From NCBI GenBank assembly GCA_022842245.1, contig JALHPZ010000001.1, positions 416,702-480,701 of the forward strand: DNA of 64,000 nt, written 5' to 3'. This document shows positions 48,187 to 59,151 of the stretch, one piece after another (positions within the stretch are counted from its first letter, which is position 1; each line of letters begins with the position of its first letter). Below the pieces are notes generated by a model. It was given only the letters and a program-made list of their open reading frames with translations. It was not told where the DNA came from and searched no databases. The position numbers were made by a program, and so were the translations under genes. This DNA is from Gemmataceae bacterium. GTDB taxonomy: Bacteria > Planctomycetota > Planctomycetia > Gemmatales > Gemmataceae.

Positions 48187-50154
48187 TCAGTCCTTCAACG
48201 GTTCGATGGTCGCGTTGCGGAACGCGATGGTGGCTTGCATGCCCATGATCCCTAGCGGTTGTCGCGGCGACCAGGGCGCGAGCGTCACAACGCCGGGACC
48301 GTAGAGGTCGTCGAGGTTCGCCTGCGCGGAGGCGAGCATCTGGCGGAACCGTTCGGCGGCCATGTCGAAGACGATCATTTCCGTTCCGTCGGAGTGGCGC
48401 CAGCGAGCGACGACGCCGGTGGGACGCACGTCGATCACGAGCGTGCGCCACTGTGGGATTTCGCCGCCATCGGTCGATCGGAAGCTCGCGCTGGGGGCGA
48501 GCGTTATCAGCTTGGGCGATTTCGGGCTGGGGCCTTGCCCAGGTAAGTGGGCGTCCACGCGCAGCTTCGAGAGGATCTTTTGCCGGTCGCCGCCGACGGG
48601 CGAGTATTCATTGAATTCGACCGTGAACGCGAGATCGACCGATTCGCCGGAGGCAGCCCGGTGCGCCTGGTGGCCGAAGAAGAGGCCTTGAAAATAGCGG
48701 GGGTTGCCGGTGGCGGTCCCCGCGCCGGCGGAACCGGCGATCATGCGGAGTTCGACCGTGTAGCGGTAGGCGTCGAGCGGCGGTTCGTCGAGGAGGGCGA
48801 GCAGGCTGAGTCTCTTGGCACGGAATTGGGTCGCCCGATCGCCGTATTCGGTGTCCTCGAAGAGATCTTCGCCGAGCAGCCAGCGGTGCCATTTCGGTCG
48901 GCCCGATTCGCCGACGATCGTCGCCGGCCGGCCGGCTTCGAGCGCGCCAATGATTTGCCGCTTCGGGTCGCTTTCTCGCCGCACGATCGCCGCCGCGACG
49001 GTCAGCAGCGTGAGCAGCACCGCCGCCGCGAGGGCGACGCGGTTCCGCCGGATTCCGCCCGCCAAACGTTCCCGTAGTGTCAGTGGGCGTGCCACGGTCG
49101 GTTCGCCGGCGATCCAGTTCCGCAGGTCCTGCGCGAACGCGGAACTCGATTCGTAACGGTCGCGGGGGTCGCGTGCCAGCGACTTCATCACCACCGCGTC
49201 GAGGATGGGGCAGAGGCCGGGCACGAGCGTACGCGGCGGGGCCAGCGCGTGCGTGGCGATCTTGCGCACCGTCTCGGCGGCGCTCGCGCGCTGGTGCGGC
49301 GGCCGACCGGTGAGCAGGTGGTAAAGCGTCGCGCCCAAGCCATAGATGTCCGCCGCCGCCGTCAGTTGATCCGGTTCGCCGCTGGCCTGTTCCGGCGACA
49401 TGTAGCTCGGTGTCCCGACAACGATGCCGGTTTGCGTGAGTTCGTCGTGGTTCGCATGTCGAGCGAGACCGAAATCCGTCACCTTCACCGTGCCGTCGCG
49501 GTCAAGGAGGATGTTCGAGGGCTTCAGGTCGCGGTGGATGATGCCCTGACCGTGCGCAGCAGCGACAGCGTCGGCGGCATCTGCGATCAATCGGGCGGCT
49601 TCCCGCGCTTCGATCGGTCCTTTCCGGATCCGGTCCGCCAATGTGCCGCCGGGGATGTACTCCATCGTGAAGTACGGCCCGTTCGCGCATTCGCCGACCT
49701 CGTGGATCGGCACCACGCCGGGATGCGAGATCCGCGCGTGCGCCCGCACTTCGTTCACGAATCGTTCGCGCAGATGGCTCGAGGACGCCATCGGGTGCAT
49801 CACCTTTACGGCGACGGTGCGGTCGGTCGGGCGTTGGATCGCGCGATAGACGGTGCCCATGCCGCCGCCGCCGATCAGTTCGAAATCGGTGTGGTTTGGA
49901 ATGTCCGGCGGGACGAATCGCGGCCGCGGCTTCGGCGGCCGCTCCTCTGCCATGGTCGAGGGAACATGCGTGCCGGTCAGGTTGGGGTCGCCGCTGTCGA
50001 CGGCGAAAACTTCGTCCGCGTCGCGCGGGGTTTCGGCGGCCTGGGGCGTGTCGGCGTTCGGAGCCAATGCCGAGCCGCAAGACGGGCAGGTGCCGTCGGA
50101 AAGGTGTTCGGGCAGCGGCAGCCGGCACCGCTGACAATGGCGAGGCGTGTCCAC
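48187..50154 (-). CDS. Ser/Thr protein kinase with N-terminal zinc ribbon and external lectin-like domain
   Basis: 655 residues from GTG 50154. The N-terminus is a zinc ribbon (CQRCRLPL at 8-11, CPSCG at 24-27). The kinase domain spans about 88-350: GGGGMGTVYRA, VAVKVM lysine, HRDLKPSNIL, DFGLAR, GTPSYMSPEQASG. One membrane helix is at about 372-392 (VALAAAVLLTLLTVAAAIV). The external 260 residues read as a beta-sandwich (WRTLVIDVRPTGVVARW, PLGIMGMQATIAFRNATIEPL) reminiscent of LamG/DUF1080-type jelly rolls, so a carbohydrate sensor is conceivable. Two small genes follow on the same strand. Confidence 0.93.
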   Translation of the reverse strand: MDTPRHCQRCRLPLPEHLSDGTCPSCGSALAPNADTPQAAETPRDADEVFAVDSGDPNLTGTHVPSTMAEERPPKPRPRFVPPDIPNHTDFELIGGGGMGTVYRAIQRPTDRTVAVKVMHPMASSSHLRERFVNEVRAHARISHPGVVPIHEVGECANGPYFTMEYIPGGTLADRIRKGPIEAREAARLIADAADAVAAAHGQGIIHRDLKPSNILLDRDGTVKVTDFGLARHANHDELTQTGIVVGTPSYMSPEQASGEPDQLTAAADIYGLGATLYHLLTGRPPHQRASAAETVRKIATHALAPPRTLVPGLCPILDAVVMKSLARDPRDRYESSSAFAQDLRNWIAGEPTVARPLTLRERLAGGIRRNRVALAAAVLLTLLTVAAAIVRRESDPKRQIIGALEAGRPATIVGESGRPKWHRWLLGEDLFEDTEYGDRATQFRAKRLSLLALLDEPPLDAYRYTVELRMIAGSAGAGTATGNPRYFQGLFFGHQAHRAASGESVDLAFTVEFNEYSPVGGDRQKILSKLRVDAHLPGQGPSPKSPKLITLAPSASFRSTDGGEIPQWRTLVIDVRPTGVVARWRHSDGTEMIVFDMAAERFRQMLASAQANLDDLYGPGVVTLAPWSPRQPLGIMGMQATIAFRNATIEPLKD

Positions 50155-50247
50155 GTTGTCACCGCGCGGGCGATGCTCCGTAGGCTATATCTTCAATTCT
50201 CGGGTGTCAAAGGAATTGCCCGCGTTCCGCCGGAGTATCGACGCATC

Positions 50248-51810
50248 ATGCGATTCCTGGATCTCTTGCTTTTCGCGCTCGGTGGACTGCGTCGGCAAAA
50301 GGTTCGCACGTTCCTGACCGTCCTCGGCGTCGCGGTCGGCGCCACGTCACTTGCGTTCAGCCTCTCGCTGGGCGTCGGACTGCGCCGCGTCATCACGAAC
50401 GAATTCCACGCTCGCCCCGGCTTCTGGGACGTGAACGTCTCCACCGGGCCGATGCGGCCGACCGACGACCCGCCGGCGGACGCCGTGGCCGTGCCTGATG
50501 GCGTGAACGCCGAGCGCGGCGCCAGGCTGAAAGCCGCGCTCGATCGCCGCGCCCGACAAATGATGCCCGCGCGGCCCGCCACGCCCCTGACTCCGGCGGT
50601 CCTTGCCGAGGTCGCGGCACTGCCCGACGTCGACGCCGTGCGCACCTACCGCCAGGCACAGGGGGTCATGCGGCTTGGCGAACGCAGCCAGTCGGCGCTG
50701 TTCGTCGCCATGCGCTGCGACCGACCGGACTTTGAGCGGCTCGTCGTCGCCGGCCGCGCGCCACGCGAAGGCGAAGAACGCGAAGTCGTCGTGCCCGAAA
50801 TGCTCCTGTACGACCTTGGCCGCCGCACGGACGACGAACTCGCCGCCGCGCTCGGCGAGTCGCTGACCGTCGAACTCGGCGGATCGAGGCTCGACCGGCC
50901 GCAGTCGCTACTGGCTAGTCTCGGCAGCGGGTTCGCCGGTTCGCTCGACGCGCGCCAAGGGTTGCTGTTGTTGAAACTGCTTGCCGAACTGCCGCGCCTC
51001 ATCGAGCGTTCCAGCCTGACCGAACTAGAGAAGGCGGAGCTGCGGAAGCTGCTCGCGTCGCCGGAGGCGCCCGCGAAGCCCGGCCGGTATCCCTCCGTCG
51101 ACACGTTCAGGATCGTCGGCGTCTATCGTGCACCGACGCCGGCCGAACAGAAGAACGGATTATGGTACCTCAATCAGGGGGCCGTTTTCGCGAACGCGTC
51201 CGGCGGGGACCGCGTCGTGCGGCAACTGCATGGGTTGGACGACGGCCGGTTCGATCACGCCGAAGTGAAGGTGCGACCCGGTGGCGACCTCCCGGCCGTT
51301 GTCGCGGCAATCGAGGCATGCGGCTTCACCGTGAATTCGTCGTTGCGATGGTACGACAACGCCCGACGCGAGGTGACGTCCATTGCCGTGGGGCTGAATG
51401 TCTTTTCCTGGATTTCGCTAATCGTCGCCGCCATTGGTATTACGAACACGCTCGTCACGAACGTCGTCGAGCGCACGCGCGAGATCGGTATCCTGAAGGC
51501 GCTCGGCGCCAGCCGGCGGCAAATCCTCGCTTTGTTCCTTCTCGAAGGTTCGGTCATTGGCACGGTGGGTGGCGCGGTCGGACTGGCCTTGGCGCGGTTG
51601 GCCGCCGGTCCGGCCGATGGCTTCGTTCGCGCGGAGATCCAGCGACAGATGCGGGGCGAGTCGATGATCTCCGCTTCGATTTTCGAGTTCCCGCCCTGGT
51701 TGTGCCTGGCGACGTTCGGATCGGCCGCAGTCGTCACCACACTGGCGGCGGTCTACCCCGCCCGTCGCGCCAGCCGGATTGAGCCGATCGATGCCCTCAA
51801 ATCCGGCTGA
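50248..51810 (+). CDS. FtsX/MacB-type ABC permease
   Basis: 520 residues from ATG 50248. First helix at about 15-40 (KVRTFLTVLGVAVGATSLAFSLSLG). A large extracytoplasmic region follows, with a helical insertion around 225-275 (LLLLKLLAELPRLIERSSL) that is not usual in MacB. The C-terminal FtsX domain has three helices, the signature VERTREIGILKALGASRRQILALF, and the end ARRASRIEPIDALKSG. A MacB-type ATPase partner is not adjacent; the ATPase at 21759 belongs to another complete set. The gene is divergent from the kinase gene, with about 90 bases between starts. Confidence 0.9.
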   Translation: MRFLDLLLFALGGLRRQKVRTFLTVLGVAVGATSLAFSLSLGVGLRRVITNEFHARPGFWDVNVSTGPMRPTDDPPADAVAVPDGVNAERGARLKAALDRRARQMMPARPATPLTPAVLAEVAALPDVDAVRTYRQAQGVMRLGERSQSALFVAMRCDRPDFERLVVAGRAPREGEEREVVVPEMLLYDLGRRTDDELAAALGESLTVELGGSRLDRPQSLLASLGSGFAGSLDARQGLLLLKLLAELPRLIERSSLTELEKAELRKLLASPEAPAKPGRYPSVDTFRIVGVYRAPTPAEQKNGLWYLNQGAVFANASGGDRVVRQLHGLDDGRFDHAEVKVRPGGDLPAVVAAIEACGFTVNSSLRWYDNARREVTSIAVGLNVFSWISLIVAAIGITNTLVTNVVERTREIGILKALGASRRQILALFLLEGSVIGTVGGAVGLALARLAAGPADGFVRAEIQRQMRGESMISASIFEFPPWLCLATFGSAAVVTTLAAVYPARRASRIEPIDALKSG

Positions 51811-51830
51811 TGCGCCTGCGCAGAATGAGT

Positions 51831-51885
51831 CCGCCGTTACCGCGCCACCCTTCCCCGGAACCACTTCCAATTTCCGGACCCATTT
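51831..51885. repeat. GTGGGTCCGCCG-type repeat, degraded copy 3
   Basis: CCGCCGTTACCGCGCCACCC followed by TTTCCGGACCCAT matches the 29616-29687 element with several changes. The hairpin stem is largely lost. It lies between the permease gene and yajC. Confidence 0.65.
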
Positions 51886-52084
51886 AAACAACGATTTCAT
51901 AGATATTTACGTCGATGCTGCTGCGAAATGCGACCCGCCGGGGCAGTCGATTTCCCGCTGTGCGGCGAGAATCGGCCTCCAGCGAGTCCGGCTGGGATTG
52001 CGGGAAATCGCGCGCAGGTGGGCGTTTTCGGCCTCCTGTCCTAGAACGATAGTTCCGATTTCGCCGACCGAGATTGAGCCGCCA

Positions 52085-52447
52085 ATGTCGTCTTACATGC
52101 TAATCGCCCAGGCCCCGGATCAGCCCGCCGATCCCGCTGCCGCGAAAAAGGCCGCGCCCGGACCGCTTGGCGATCCGATGTTCATCTTCCTGATGTTCGG
52201 CATGATGGTGGTCTTCCTGTTCATTCTGCCAGCGCGCCAGCAACGCCGTCAGCAACAGGAACTCCAGTCGGCAACAAAGACCGGCGCCAAGATCATTACC
52301 TCCTCGGGCATCATCGGCACGATCGTGACGATCAAGGACAACGAGGACGAAATCACCATCCGTTCCGGCGACACCAAACTCCGCGTCACGCGCAGCTCCA
52401 TCGCCCGCGTGCTGGGCCAGGACGACGCCGAAGCGGCCAAAGCCTAA
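52085..52447 (+). CDS. Preprotein translocase subunit YajC
   Basis: 120 residues from ATG 52085. One membrane helix (about 30-50, FIFLMFGMMVVFLFILPARQQ) is followed by the conserved cytoplasmic domain (GAKIITSSGIIGTIVTIKDNEDEITIRSG, then LRVTRSSIARVL). The N-terminus MSSYMLIAQAPDQPADP is longer than in E. coli. YajC forms a complex with SecDF and YidC; the secDF gene follows after 42 bases, as expected. Confidence 0.95.
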   Translation: MSSYMLIAQAPDQPADPAAAKKAAPGPLGDPMFIFLMFGMMVVFLFILPARQQRRQQQELQSATKTGAKIITSSGIIGTIVTIKDNEDEITIRSGDTKLRVTRSSIARVLGQDDAEAAKA

Positions 52448-52489
52448 CATCCCCCAACATTCCCGAACGATCTATCGGTATCGGACGCC

Positions 52490-55400
52490 ATGCAACGCAA
52501 CTTTCTCCGCGGCTTGCTGATCTGCCTCATCCCGACGGCCCTGTTCGGCGCAGCCGCGTACTTCGGCACGTACCGCAAGGGGATCGACCTCGCCGGCGGG
52601 ACCATCCTCGTCTACGAGGTGGACCTTGCCAAGACCCAGGCCGGCAAGCCCGGCGAAGGCGGGGCCGACAGCTCCGGCGAACGCGGTCTCTCCAGCGAGG
52701 ACATGCAGCGCCTTGCCGAGTCGCTCAAGCGGCGCATCGACCCCGTCGACACCAAGAACGTCATCATCCGCCCCGTCGGCGGATCGCGTATCGAAATCCT
52801 CGTTCCCTTCACTCCCACCAAAAAGAAAGAGAGTGGGACCGAAGACTTCGTTCAAGAGGTGAAGGATCTTGTTTCCCGCGTCGGCGTGCTGGAATTCCGC
52901 ATCCTCGCCAACGATACCGATGACAAGGAAGCGTTTGAAGAAGCGATCGACCTGATCAACAACAAGTATCCCGCCGATCAGGCCGAAAAGGACGCGAAGG
53001 CCGGCACGCCCCCGCCGGCCCCGCCGCGCAGCGACTACCGCGTGTCGATCAACGGGACCGACGCCGAGAACGTGAAGTACGAATGGGTCGAACTCAGCAA
53101 GGAAGAGCGTGCGTCGCTTGGTCTGACGAACGGCAGCAATAGTTCCCGCTGGCAGCAGATGGCCGCGGCGCGCGGCCGCGCGGTTCCCTTCGGCGACAAC
53201 AACGAACGCGGCGAACGCGGTTCATTCGTCCTCTACAGCCGCGATTTCGTCAAGGAAGTTCCCGCGAAGGAAGAGGCCGGCAAGGAAGTTGAATACTTCA
53301 TCCTGACCCGCGTCTCCGACCAGGATCAAGTGAAGATCGGCGACAGCATCACGCTCAACGCCTTCCCGGAACAGCAAAACCTCGACTGGTCGATCGGCTT
53401 CCGCTTCAACGCCGCCGGTGCCTCGAAGTTCGGCCAGGTGACCGGTCGCAACCGGCCTACCCCGAACCAGACCGTCCGCCACCTCGCCGCCATCCTTGAT
53501 GGCAAGGTGGTGTCCGCACCGCAACTCAACAGCCAGATCACCGCTCAAGGCCAGATCACCGGCAAGTTCACCAAGGACCTCGTGGACCGGATGGTCTACA
53601 TCTTCCGTTCGGGTGCACTAACCGCCGAGTTGAAGCCGAACCCGGTAAGCGAAAACTCGGTCGGGTCGACGCTGGGCGAGGACACGAAGACGAAGGGTCT
53701 GTTCTCTGTGGTCCTTGCGTTCGGCGCGGTCATGGCTTTTATGATCGTCTACTACCGTTTCGCGGGCATTGTCGCCTGCATCGCGCTGCTCATCAACCTG
53801 CTTCTCACCGTCGGGTTCATGGTCTCGGTGAACGCCGCGTTCACGCTGGCCGGCCTGGCCGGCATCGTGCTCATGCTCGGCATGGCGGTCGACGCAAACG
53901 TGCTCATTTACGAACGCCTCCGTGAGGAACGCGAGAAGGGCGCCACCATCATGGCGGCCCTCCGTGCCGGCTACGACCGCGCCCTGCCAACGATCATCGA
54001 CACCCACGTGTCCAGCATCTTCACCGCCATCGTGCTCTTCGTCTTCGGCAACGACAACCTCAAGGGGTTCGCCGTCAGTCTCACCGTCGGCCTGATCATC
54101 AGCCTCTTCACTTCGCTCTATGTCACGCGGCTGATCTTCGACTACTGGCACCACCGCCGCTGGCTCCGCGAACTGCGCATGATGAAGCTGTTCAGCCGCC
54201 CCAACATCGACTTCATGAAGATCCGCAAGCCGATCTTCACTGCCACGGCGACCGTCACGTTGCTCGGTCTCGGTCTGTTCCTCGCCCGCGGCAACAACGT
54301 CCTCAACGTCGACTTCCGCGGCGGTACTGTCTACGGTGGCCGGCTCGCCGACGCCCGGGGCCTGAGCGCGACCGACGGCAAACCCGGACTGCTCGACCTC
54401 CTCGCCGAAAAACGCCAGGAGGAGAAGCTCAAGGTCAAGGAAGTCCGCGAACTCTCCACGGAAAGCGGCGGCAGCGCCAACACGTGGGAAATCGTTTACG
54501 AAGGCGATACCAAGCCAATCGTCGTCACCTTCGCCAACAAGCCGAGCGGTGCCGACGAGGTCCGCGAACGCGTCCGGCGGCTGCCCGACGTGTCGGTCGA
54601 GCAGGTGAAGGTCACCGCGATGGGCGACGATCAACTCGCTCCCGGACAGTCGAAGTCGTTCACCGTCCGCACGACCGAAAAGGAAAAGGAACTCGTGCAG
54701 GCCATGCTCGACCGGTTGCTCCGCGACGACAAGGGCGAGCCGCTGATGGATTTGCCGAAGCTGGATAAGTGGGAAACGCGCGACATGACCGCGACGCTGA
54801 CCTTCACGAAGCCGGCGTCGGTGTCGTACGTGCAATCGTTGCTCAACCGCATTTTCGCGGTCAAGGGCCGGAAGCCGAACGCCGGCGCGACCTTCGCGCT
54901 GGCTCCGGTTCGTTCGGCCGCGGACACGCCCGAACGTGCCCGCGAAGACGCCACCAGCAAGTACACGAGCATGACGCTCGACATCTCCGCGAACACGGAA
55001 TTTGCCGCACTCAAGGACGCGGTGGAGGTCGAGAATCTGGTCGGGCGGTTCTCGAATCAGGCCGCCGTCGGATCGATCATCGGCGCGGTGCCGTTCGTCA
55101 AGAAGAAGGACGAGGAAGTGAAGGATCGGGCGGCGCTCGACGAGATCCTGACGGAACTGGCTTCCGCCGTGGAATCCCGCCCCGTGCCCGATCGCCTCGA
55201 AACCTTCGATGCCGCCCTCGCGCAGGAAACGCAATCCCGGGCGCTATTCGCGATCATCGCGAGCTGGATCGCGATCCTGCTCTACCTCTGGTTCCGGTTC
55301 GGTTCGTGGACCTTCGGCCTCGCCGCCGTACTCTGCCTCGTGCACGACCTCTGCTTCACGCTCGGCATCATCGCCGCGTGCCACTACCTGCACCTGATGC

Positions 55401-55813
55401 CCGTGTTGGGCACGGTCTTCCAGATCCAGGACTTCAAGATCGACCTCGCCGCCGTCGCCGCCCTGCTGACGCTGGTCGGTTACTCGGTAAACGACACGAT
55501 CGTGGTCTTCGATCGCATCCGTGAAGTTCGCGGCAAGAACCCGCTGCTCACGGAAAAGATCATCAACGATAGCATCAACCAGACGCTCAGCCGGACGATC
55601 CTCGCGTCGTTGACCGTCTTCCTGGTCGTCGGGGTGCTGTACTTCTTCGGTGGCGACGGCGTCCACTTGTTCGCCTTCGTGATGGTGGTCGGCGTGATCG
55701 TGGGGACGTTCTCGTCGATCTACGTCGCCAGCCCGATGCTGCTGATGCTCGGTGAAGGCCAGCCGAAGAAGGAAGTCGAGGAATCCGCGAAGGGCCAACT
55801 GGCGAAGGTGTGA
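52490..55813 (+). CDS. Fused protein translocase SecDF
   Basis: 1107 residues joining SecD (about 1-575) and SecF (about 585-1107). It uses the proton-motive force to pull exported proteins through SecYEG. SecD features: first helix at 5-25, [41 protein letters not shown] and the helical bundle ending near 565. The SecF half begins with [20 protein letters not shown] and [12 protein letters not shown], and ends with [19 protein letters not shown] and [16 protein letters not shown]. The SecF periplasmic region is enlarged (about 640-850). Twelve membrane helices are expected. Fusion of the two is common in planctomycetes. Confidence 0.96.
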   Translation: MQRNFLRGLLICLIPTALFGAAAYFGTYRKGIDLAGGTILVYEVDLAKTQAGKPGEGGADSSGERGLSSEDMQRLAESLKRRIDPVDTKNVIIRPVGGSRIEILVPFTPTKKKESGTEDFVQEVKDLVSRVGVLEFRILANDTDDKEAFEEAIDLINNKYPADQAEKDAKAGTPPPAPPRSDYRVSINGTDAENVKYEWVELSKEERASLGLTNGSNSSRWQQMAAARGRAVPFGDNNERGERGSFVLYSRDFVKEVPAKEEAGKEVEYFILTRVSDQDQVKIGDSITLNAFPEQQNLDWSIGFRFNAAGASKFGQVTGRNRPTPNQTVRHLAAILDGKVVSAPQLNSQITAQGQITGKFTKDLVDRMVYIFRSGALTAELKPNPVSENSVGSTLGEDTKTKGLFSVVLAFGAVMAFMIVYYRFAGIVACIALLINLLLTVGFMVSVNAAFTLAGLAGIVLMLGMAVDANVLIYERLREEREKGATIMAALRAGYDRALPTIIDTHVSSIFTAIVLFVFGNDNLKGFAVSLTVGLIISLFTSLYVTRLIFDYWHHRRWLRELRMMKLFSRPNIDFMKIRKPIFTATATVTLLGLGLFLARGNNVLNVDFRGGTVYGGRLADARGLSATDGKPGLLDLLAEKRQEEKLKVKEVRELSTESGGSANTWEIVYEGDTKPIVVTFANKPSGADEVRERVRRLPDVSVEQVKVTAMGDDQLAPGQSKSFTVRTTEKEKELVQAMLDRLLRDDKGEPLMDLPKLDKWETRDMTATLTFTKPASVSYVQSLLNRIFAVKGRKPNAGATFALAPVRSAADTPERAREDATSKYTSMTLDISANTEFAALKDAVEVENLVGRFSNQAAVGSIIGAVPFVKKKDEEVKDRAALDEILTELASAVESRPVPDRLETFDAALAQETQSRALFAIIASWIAILLYLWFRFGSWTFGLAAVLCLVHDLCFTLGIIAACHYLHLMPVLGTVFQIQDFKIDLAAVAALLTLVGYSVNDTIVVFDRIREVRGKNPLLTEKIINDSINQTLSRTILASLTVFLVVGVLYFFGGDGVHLFAFVMVVGVIVGTFSSIYVASPMLLMLGEGQPKKEVEESAKGQLAKV

Positions 55814-55830
55814 TCGATCCGGAATCCGCT

Positions 55831-55858
55831 AACGGCGTCGGGGAAACCCGACGCCGTT
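55831..55858 (+). terminator. Terminator of the yajC-secDF operon
   Basis: AACGGCGTCGGG pairs perfectly with CCCGACGCCGTT around a short GAAA loop, followed by TTTCCGTTT. It lies 18 bases after the secDF stop. Confidence 0.8.
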
Positions 55859-55932
55859 TCCGTTTCCGGCCGATTGTCGATGTTACCGGTGTCGGTTATC
55901 CCATTCCCTATCGACCTCCACGGAACATTTCG

Positions 55933-57237
55933 ATGAACGTCACGCTCGACTACGGCAAGACCGGCCTCGAAGTCTCTCTGCCCGACGATCGCTTGATTGC
56001 CCCGCCGCTGACGATTGCCGACGCGCCGCCGCTGCCCGACGCGGCCGCCGCCATCGCCGAGGCGATCCGCAACCCGATCGGCTCGCGCCCGCTCGCCGAG
56101 ATCGCGAAGGGGAAGAAGACGGCGTGCATCGTCATCTGCGACATCACGCGCCCGGTGCCGAACAAACTCATCCTGCCGGAACTGACGCGTACGCTCGAAG
56201 CCGCCGGCGTGCCGCGGGATGGAATCACAATCCTCAATGCCACCGGACTGCATCGTCCGAACGAGGGCGACGAGATGGTCGAACTCGTCGGCGAATTCAT
56301 CGCGACCAACTACAAGTGCGTCAACCACCACGGCAAGGTCCTGCACGAGCACGACTACCTCGGCACCACTCCCAACGGCGTACCGATGTGGATCGACAAC
56401 CGCTACACCACCGCCGAGGTGAAGATCACGACTGGACTCATCGAACCGCACCTGATGGCGGGCTACAGCGGCGGTCGGAAACTGATCTGCCCCGGCATCG
56501 CCGCGCTCGAAACCGTCAAGCGCTGGCATTCGCCGAAGTTCCTCACGCATCCGAAGGCCGACTGCGGCAGCGTCGCGGGGAACCCTGTTCACGAGGAGAA
56601 CACGTACATCGCCCTGAAGGCCGGCTGCGATTTCATCGTGAACGTTTGCATCGATGGCAAGCGTCGCGTGACGTGGGCCGGGGCCGGCGACATGATCAAG
56701 GCGTGGGAGGCCGGCGTGGAGTTCTGCCGGAACGTGGTGAAGGCCGGCGTGCCGGAACCGGTCGATGTGGTCGTCACGAGCTGTGCCGGCTACCCGCTCG
56801 ATACCTCGTGGTATCAGGCCGTAAAGGGCCTCACGGGCGCCCTGCCGATCGTGAAGAAGGGTGGCACGATCGTGCTCGCTGCCAGCCTGACGGAGGGCCT
56901 CGGCAGCCACGAGTTTGCGGAGTTGGTGAAGGAGTATGCCGCGAAGGGACTGTACAAGGGCCTGAGTGTGGCGACGGTCGAGAAGGATTCCAGACCGACG
57001 GATACCTGCGAGATGGACGAGTGGCAGATCGTGATGCTGCAGAAGGTGCTGGCGCATTGCCGAGTGAAGGTGGTGACGGGCGGCCTGCCTCCGGAAACGC
57101 TGAAGTTGTGCGCGGTGGAGCCGGCCGCGTCGGTCGAGGATGCCGTGGCGGCTTCGCTCGGCGAGTATGGTCCGGCCGCGAAGCTCGCGGTGATCCCCAA
57201 GGGGCCGTACGTGCTGCCCTGCGTCCTTGGGGCATAA
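55933..57237 (+). CDS. LarA-like (nickel-pincer lactate racemase family) protein
   Basis: 434 residues from ATG 55933. Family motifs: [38 protein letters not shown] (His of the TGxHR motif), [12 protein letters not shown], and [23 protein letters not shown], which contains the His and the Lys that would bind the nickel-pincer cofactor. Family members racemise or epimerise 2-hydroxyacids. The LarB/C/E cofactor genes are not in the window, and the substrate (lactate, malate or a sugar acid) cannot be told. It lies after the secDF terminator and is monocistronic. Confidence 0.9.
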   Translation: MNVTLDYGKTGLEVSLPDDRLIAPPLTIADAPPLPDAAAAIAEAIRNPIGSRPLAEIAKGKKTACIVICDITRPVPNKLILPELTRTLEAAGVPRDGITILNATGLHRPNEGDEMVELVGEFIATNYKCVNHHGKVLHEHDYLGTTPNGVPMWIDNRYTTAEVKITTGLIEPHLMAGYSGGRKLICPGIAALETVKRWHSPKFLTHPKADCGSVAGNPVHEENTYIALKAGCDFIVNVCIDGKRRVTWAGAGDMIKAWEAGVEFCRNVVKAGVPEPVDVVVTSCAGYPLDTSWYQAVKGLTGALPIVKKGGTIVLAASLTEGLGSHEFAELVKEYAAKGLYKGLSVATVEKDSRPTDTCEMDEWQIVMLQKVLAHCRVKVVTGGLPPETLKLCAVEPAASVEDAVAASLGEYGPAAKLAVIPKGPYVLPCVLGA

Positions 57238-57243
57238 AATCGG

Positions 57244-58593
57244 TTACTTGCCCGCCGTGACGGTGGCCCCGGTGGCCTGCACGTGGTGGACGAGGTGGCG
57301 CGGCAGCACGCAGCGGAACACCACCTCTTCGCCGCGATAGTCCTGCCGGAAGATCTCCGCGTGGGCGTTCAGGTACGCGATCGCCTTGCCATTGCTGGTC
57401 GAGGCCACGACTTCCGCTTCGACGAAATCCTTCGAGAGCATCTCCACCACGGTCGCGGTCAGCGTGTCGATACCCTCGCCGGTCAGGCCGCTGACGGCGA
57501 CGGCCTTGGGGTGGTCCGCCCGCAGGACGTCCAGCGCCGTCCGATCCGCCACGGCGTCGATCTTGTTGAGCACGAGCAGGATCGGGTTCTTGTCGCAGTC
57601 CAGTTCCTTCAGCACCGCATTCACGGCCTCGATGTGCCGCTCTGCCTGCGGGTTGCTCGCGTCCACGACGTGCAGCAGCAGTTTCGCCTGCCGCGCTTCC
57701 TCCAGCGTGGCCTTGAAGCTCGCGACGAGGTGGTGCGGCAGGTCGCGGATGAAGCCGACCGTGTCCGAGAGCAGCACCTTGCCGAAGTCGGGGATGTGCC
57801 ACTGCCGGGTGCGCGTGTCGAGCGTGGAGAAGAGTTGGTTCTTGACGAACACGTCGGCCTTCGTGAGTGTGTTCATCAGCCGACTCTTGCCGGCGTTCGT
57901 GTAGCCGACGAGCGATACGGTGAACTCCTCGCGCCGGCTCTTCACCTCGCGTTCCTTGCGGCCCTGCACCTCGGCGATCTTCTGCTTCAGGTCGCCGATG
58001 CGCTTGCCGGCGAGGCGGCGGTCCTCTTCGAGCTGCGTTTCGCCCGGCCCTCGCAGGCCGATGCCGCCGCCCTTCTGGCGCGACAGGTGCGTCCACATGT
58101 TCTTCAGGCGCGGCAGCGAATACTCGAGTTGCGCCAGTTCCACCTGGAGCCGCGATTCAAGCGTGCGGGCGCGGGTGGCAAAGATGTCGAGGATCAACTC
58201 GCTGCGGTCGAGGACCTTCACGCCGAGAGCCTTCTCAAGATTGCGGCCCTGCGCGGGGTGGAGGTCGTTGTCGAAGATGACGACATCGGCATCGGAAGCT
58301 TCGACGAGTTCCTTCAACTCGCCGACCTTGCCGGAACCGATGTACGTGGCGAGATGGATTTCGTGCCGCTTCTGCGTGAGTTCGCCGACGACTCGGGCGC
58401 CGGCGGCTTCGGCGAGGCCGCGAATTTCGTCGCAGGGGTCGTCCGTTGGCCACGGACGCTTGGGCAGGTCGACGGAAACGAGGACGGCTTTTTCGGCTTC
58501 GACGGAAAAATCGGTCCGGTGGCCGGTTTCAAATCCCTTGGCGATGGCTGCGCACCTCGTAATGAACGGTAGAGTTTGGGAAATTGTACGCAT
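57244..58593 (-). CDS. GTPase HflX
   Basis: 449 residues from ATG 58593; an ATG at 58635 would add 14 residues but nearly touches the divergent gene, so the start is uncertain. The HflX N-terminal domain (KAVLVSVDLPKRP, ELTQKRHEIHLATYIGSGKVGEL, VIFDNDLHPAQGRNLEKAL) and the loop RQKGGGIGLRGPGETQLE precede the GTPase: P-loop GYTNAGKS, G3 SDTVGFIRDLPHHLVASF, NKID. It rescues or splits stalled ribosomes under stress. It is convergent with the LarA-like gene. Confidence 0.95.
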   Translation of the reverse strand: MRTISQTLPFITRCAAIAKGFETGHRTDFSVEAEKAVLVSVDLPKRPWPTDDPCDEIRGLAEAAGARVVGELTQKRHEIHLATYIGSGKVGELKELVEASDADVVIFDNDLHPAQGRNLEKALGVKVLDRSELILDIFATRARTLESRLQVELAQLEYSLPRLKNMWTHLSRQKGGGIGLRGPGETQLEEDRRLAGKRIGDLKQKIAEVQGRKEREVKSRREEFTVSLVGYTNAGKSRLMNTLTKADVFVKNQLFSTLDTRTRQWHIPDFGKVLLSDTVGFIRDLPHHLVASFKATLEEARQAKLLLHVVDASNPQAERHIEAVNAVLKELDCDKNPILLVLNKIDAVADRTALDVLRADHPKAVAVSGLTGEGIDTLTATVVEMLSKDFVEAEVVASTSNGKAIAYLNAHAEIFRQDYRGEEVVFRCVLPRHLVHHVQATGATVTAGK

Positions 58594-58651
58594 CTTCGTT
58601 GGGGCACGGACAGCCGAAACCCCGGTCAGGTTCATGTTGCGGAGTCAAGTC

Positions 58652-59098
58652 ATGTCCGTTTCCTGTGTTCATGCGGTCGAAGTCAATGTTCGCCCCGAAA
58701 CCGCCTTTGCGCTGGTGGACGATCTGCCTCGAACGAAGGAGTGGCTGCCGCCCTGCACGGCGCTCGAAAAAGTCGTACCCGGACCGAACTCTGTCGGCGA
58801 CCGATTGGTGTACACGTTCCGGCAGGGCGGCAGTGCAGGGGCGATGGACGGCGAGATTCTCGCCCGTACGCCGAACGAACATCTTCAATGCGTGTACCGC
58901 GATGCGCAGTTCGACGTACTCGTCGACTTTCGCGTTGAATCCGCACCCGCCGGATCGAAGCTGACGCACACGATCACCATCACACCAAAGCGTTTGATGG
59001 GCAAGCTGCTCTCGCCGCTCATTCGGATGGGTTTGAAGAGCCAGACGCGCCAAGCCATGACCAACCTGAAATCGCTTCTCGAGCAATCGGCCGGTTAA
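58652..59098 (+). CDS. SRPBCC-family (START-like) lipid/ligand-binding protein
   Basis: 148 residues from ATG 58652. The pattern VNVRPETAFALVDDLPRTKEWLPPC, then VGDRLVYTFRQGGSAG, then SKLTHTITITPKRLMGKLLSPLIRMG is typical of polyketide-cyclase/START-like domains with a long C-terminal helix over a curved sheet. No signal peptide, so cytoplasmic. Ligand unknown. It is divergent from hflX, with starts 59-100 bases apart. Confidence 0.88.
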   Translation: MSVSCVHAVEVNVRPETAFALVDDLPRTKEWLPPCTALEKVVPGPNSVGDRLVYTFRQGGSAGAMDGEILARTPNEHLQCVYRDAQFDVLVDFRVESAPAGSKLTHTITITPKRLMGKLLSPLIRMGLKSQTRQAMTNLKSLLEQSAG

Positions 59099-59102
59099 AC
59101 GA

Positions 59103-59130
59103 AAAAGCCCCGCGACAATCGTCGCGGGGC
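59103..59130 (-). terminator. Terminator of the VWA-protein gene
   Basis: CCCCGCGAC/GTCGCGGGG stem with AATC loop. On the minus strand it is followed by five Ts (A5 at 59102-59106 on the plus strand). Lying between convergent genes, it may serve both. Confidence 0.9.
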
Positions 59131-59151
59131 CAAGGCACTTCTCGATCGCGC

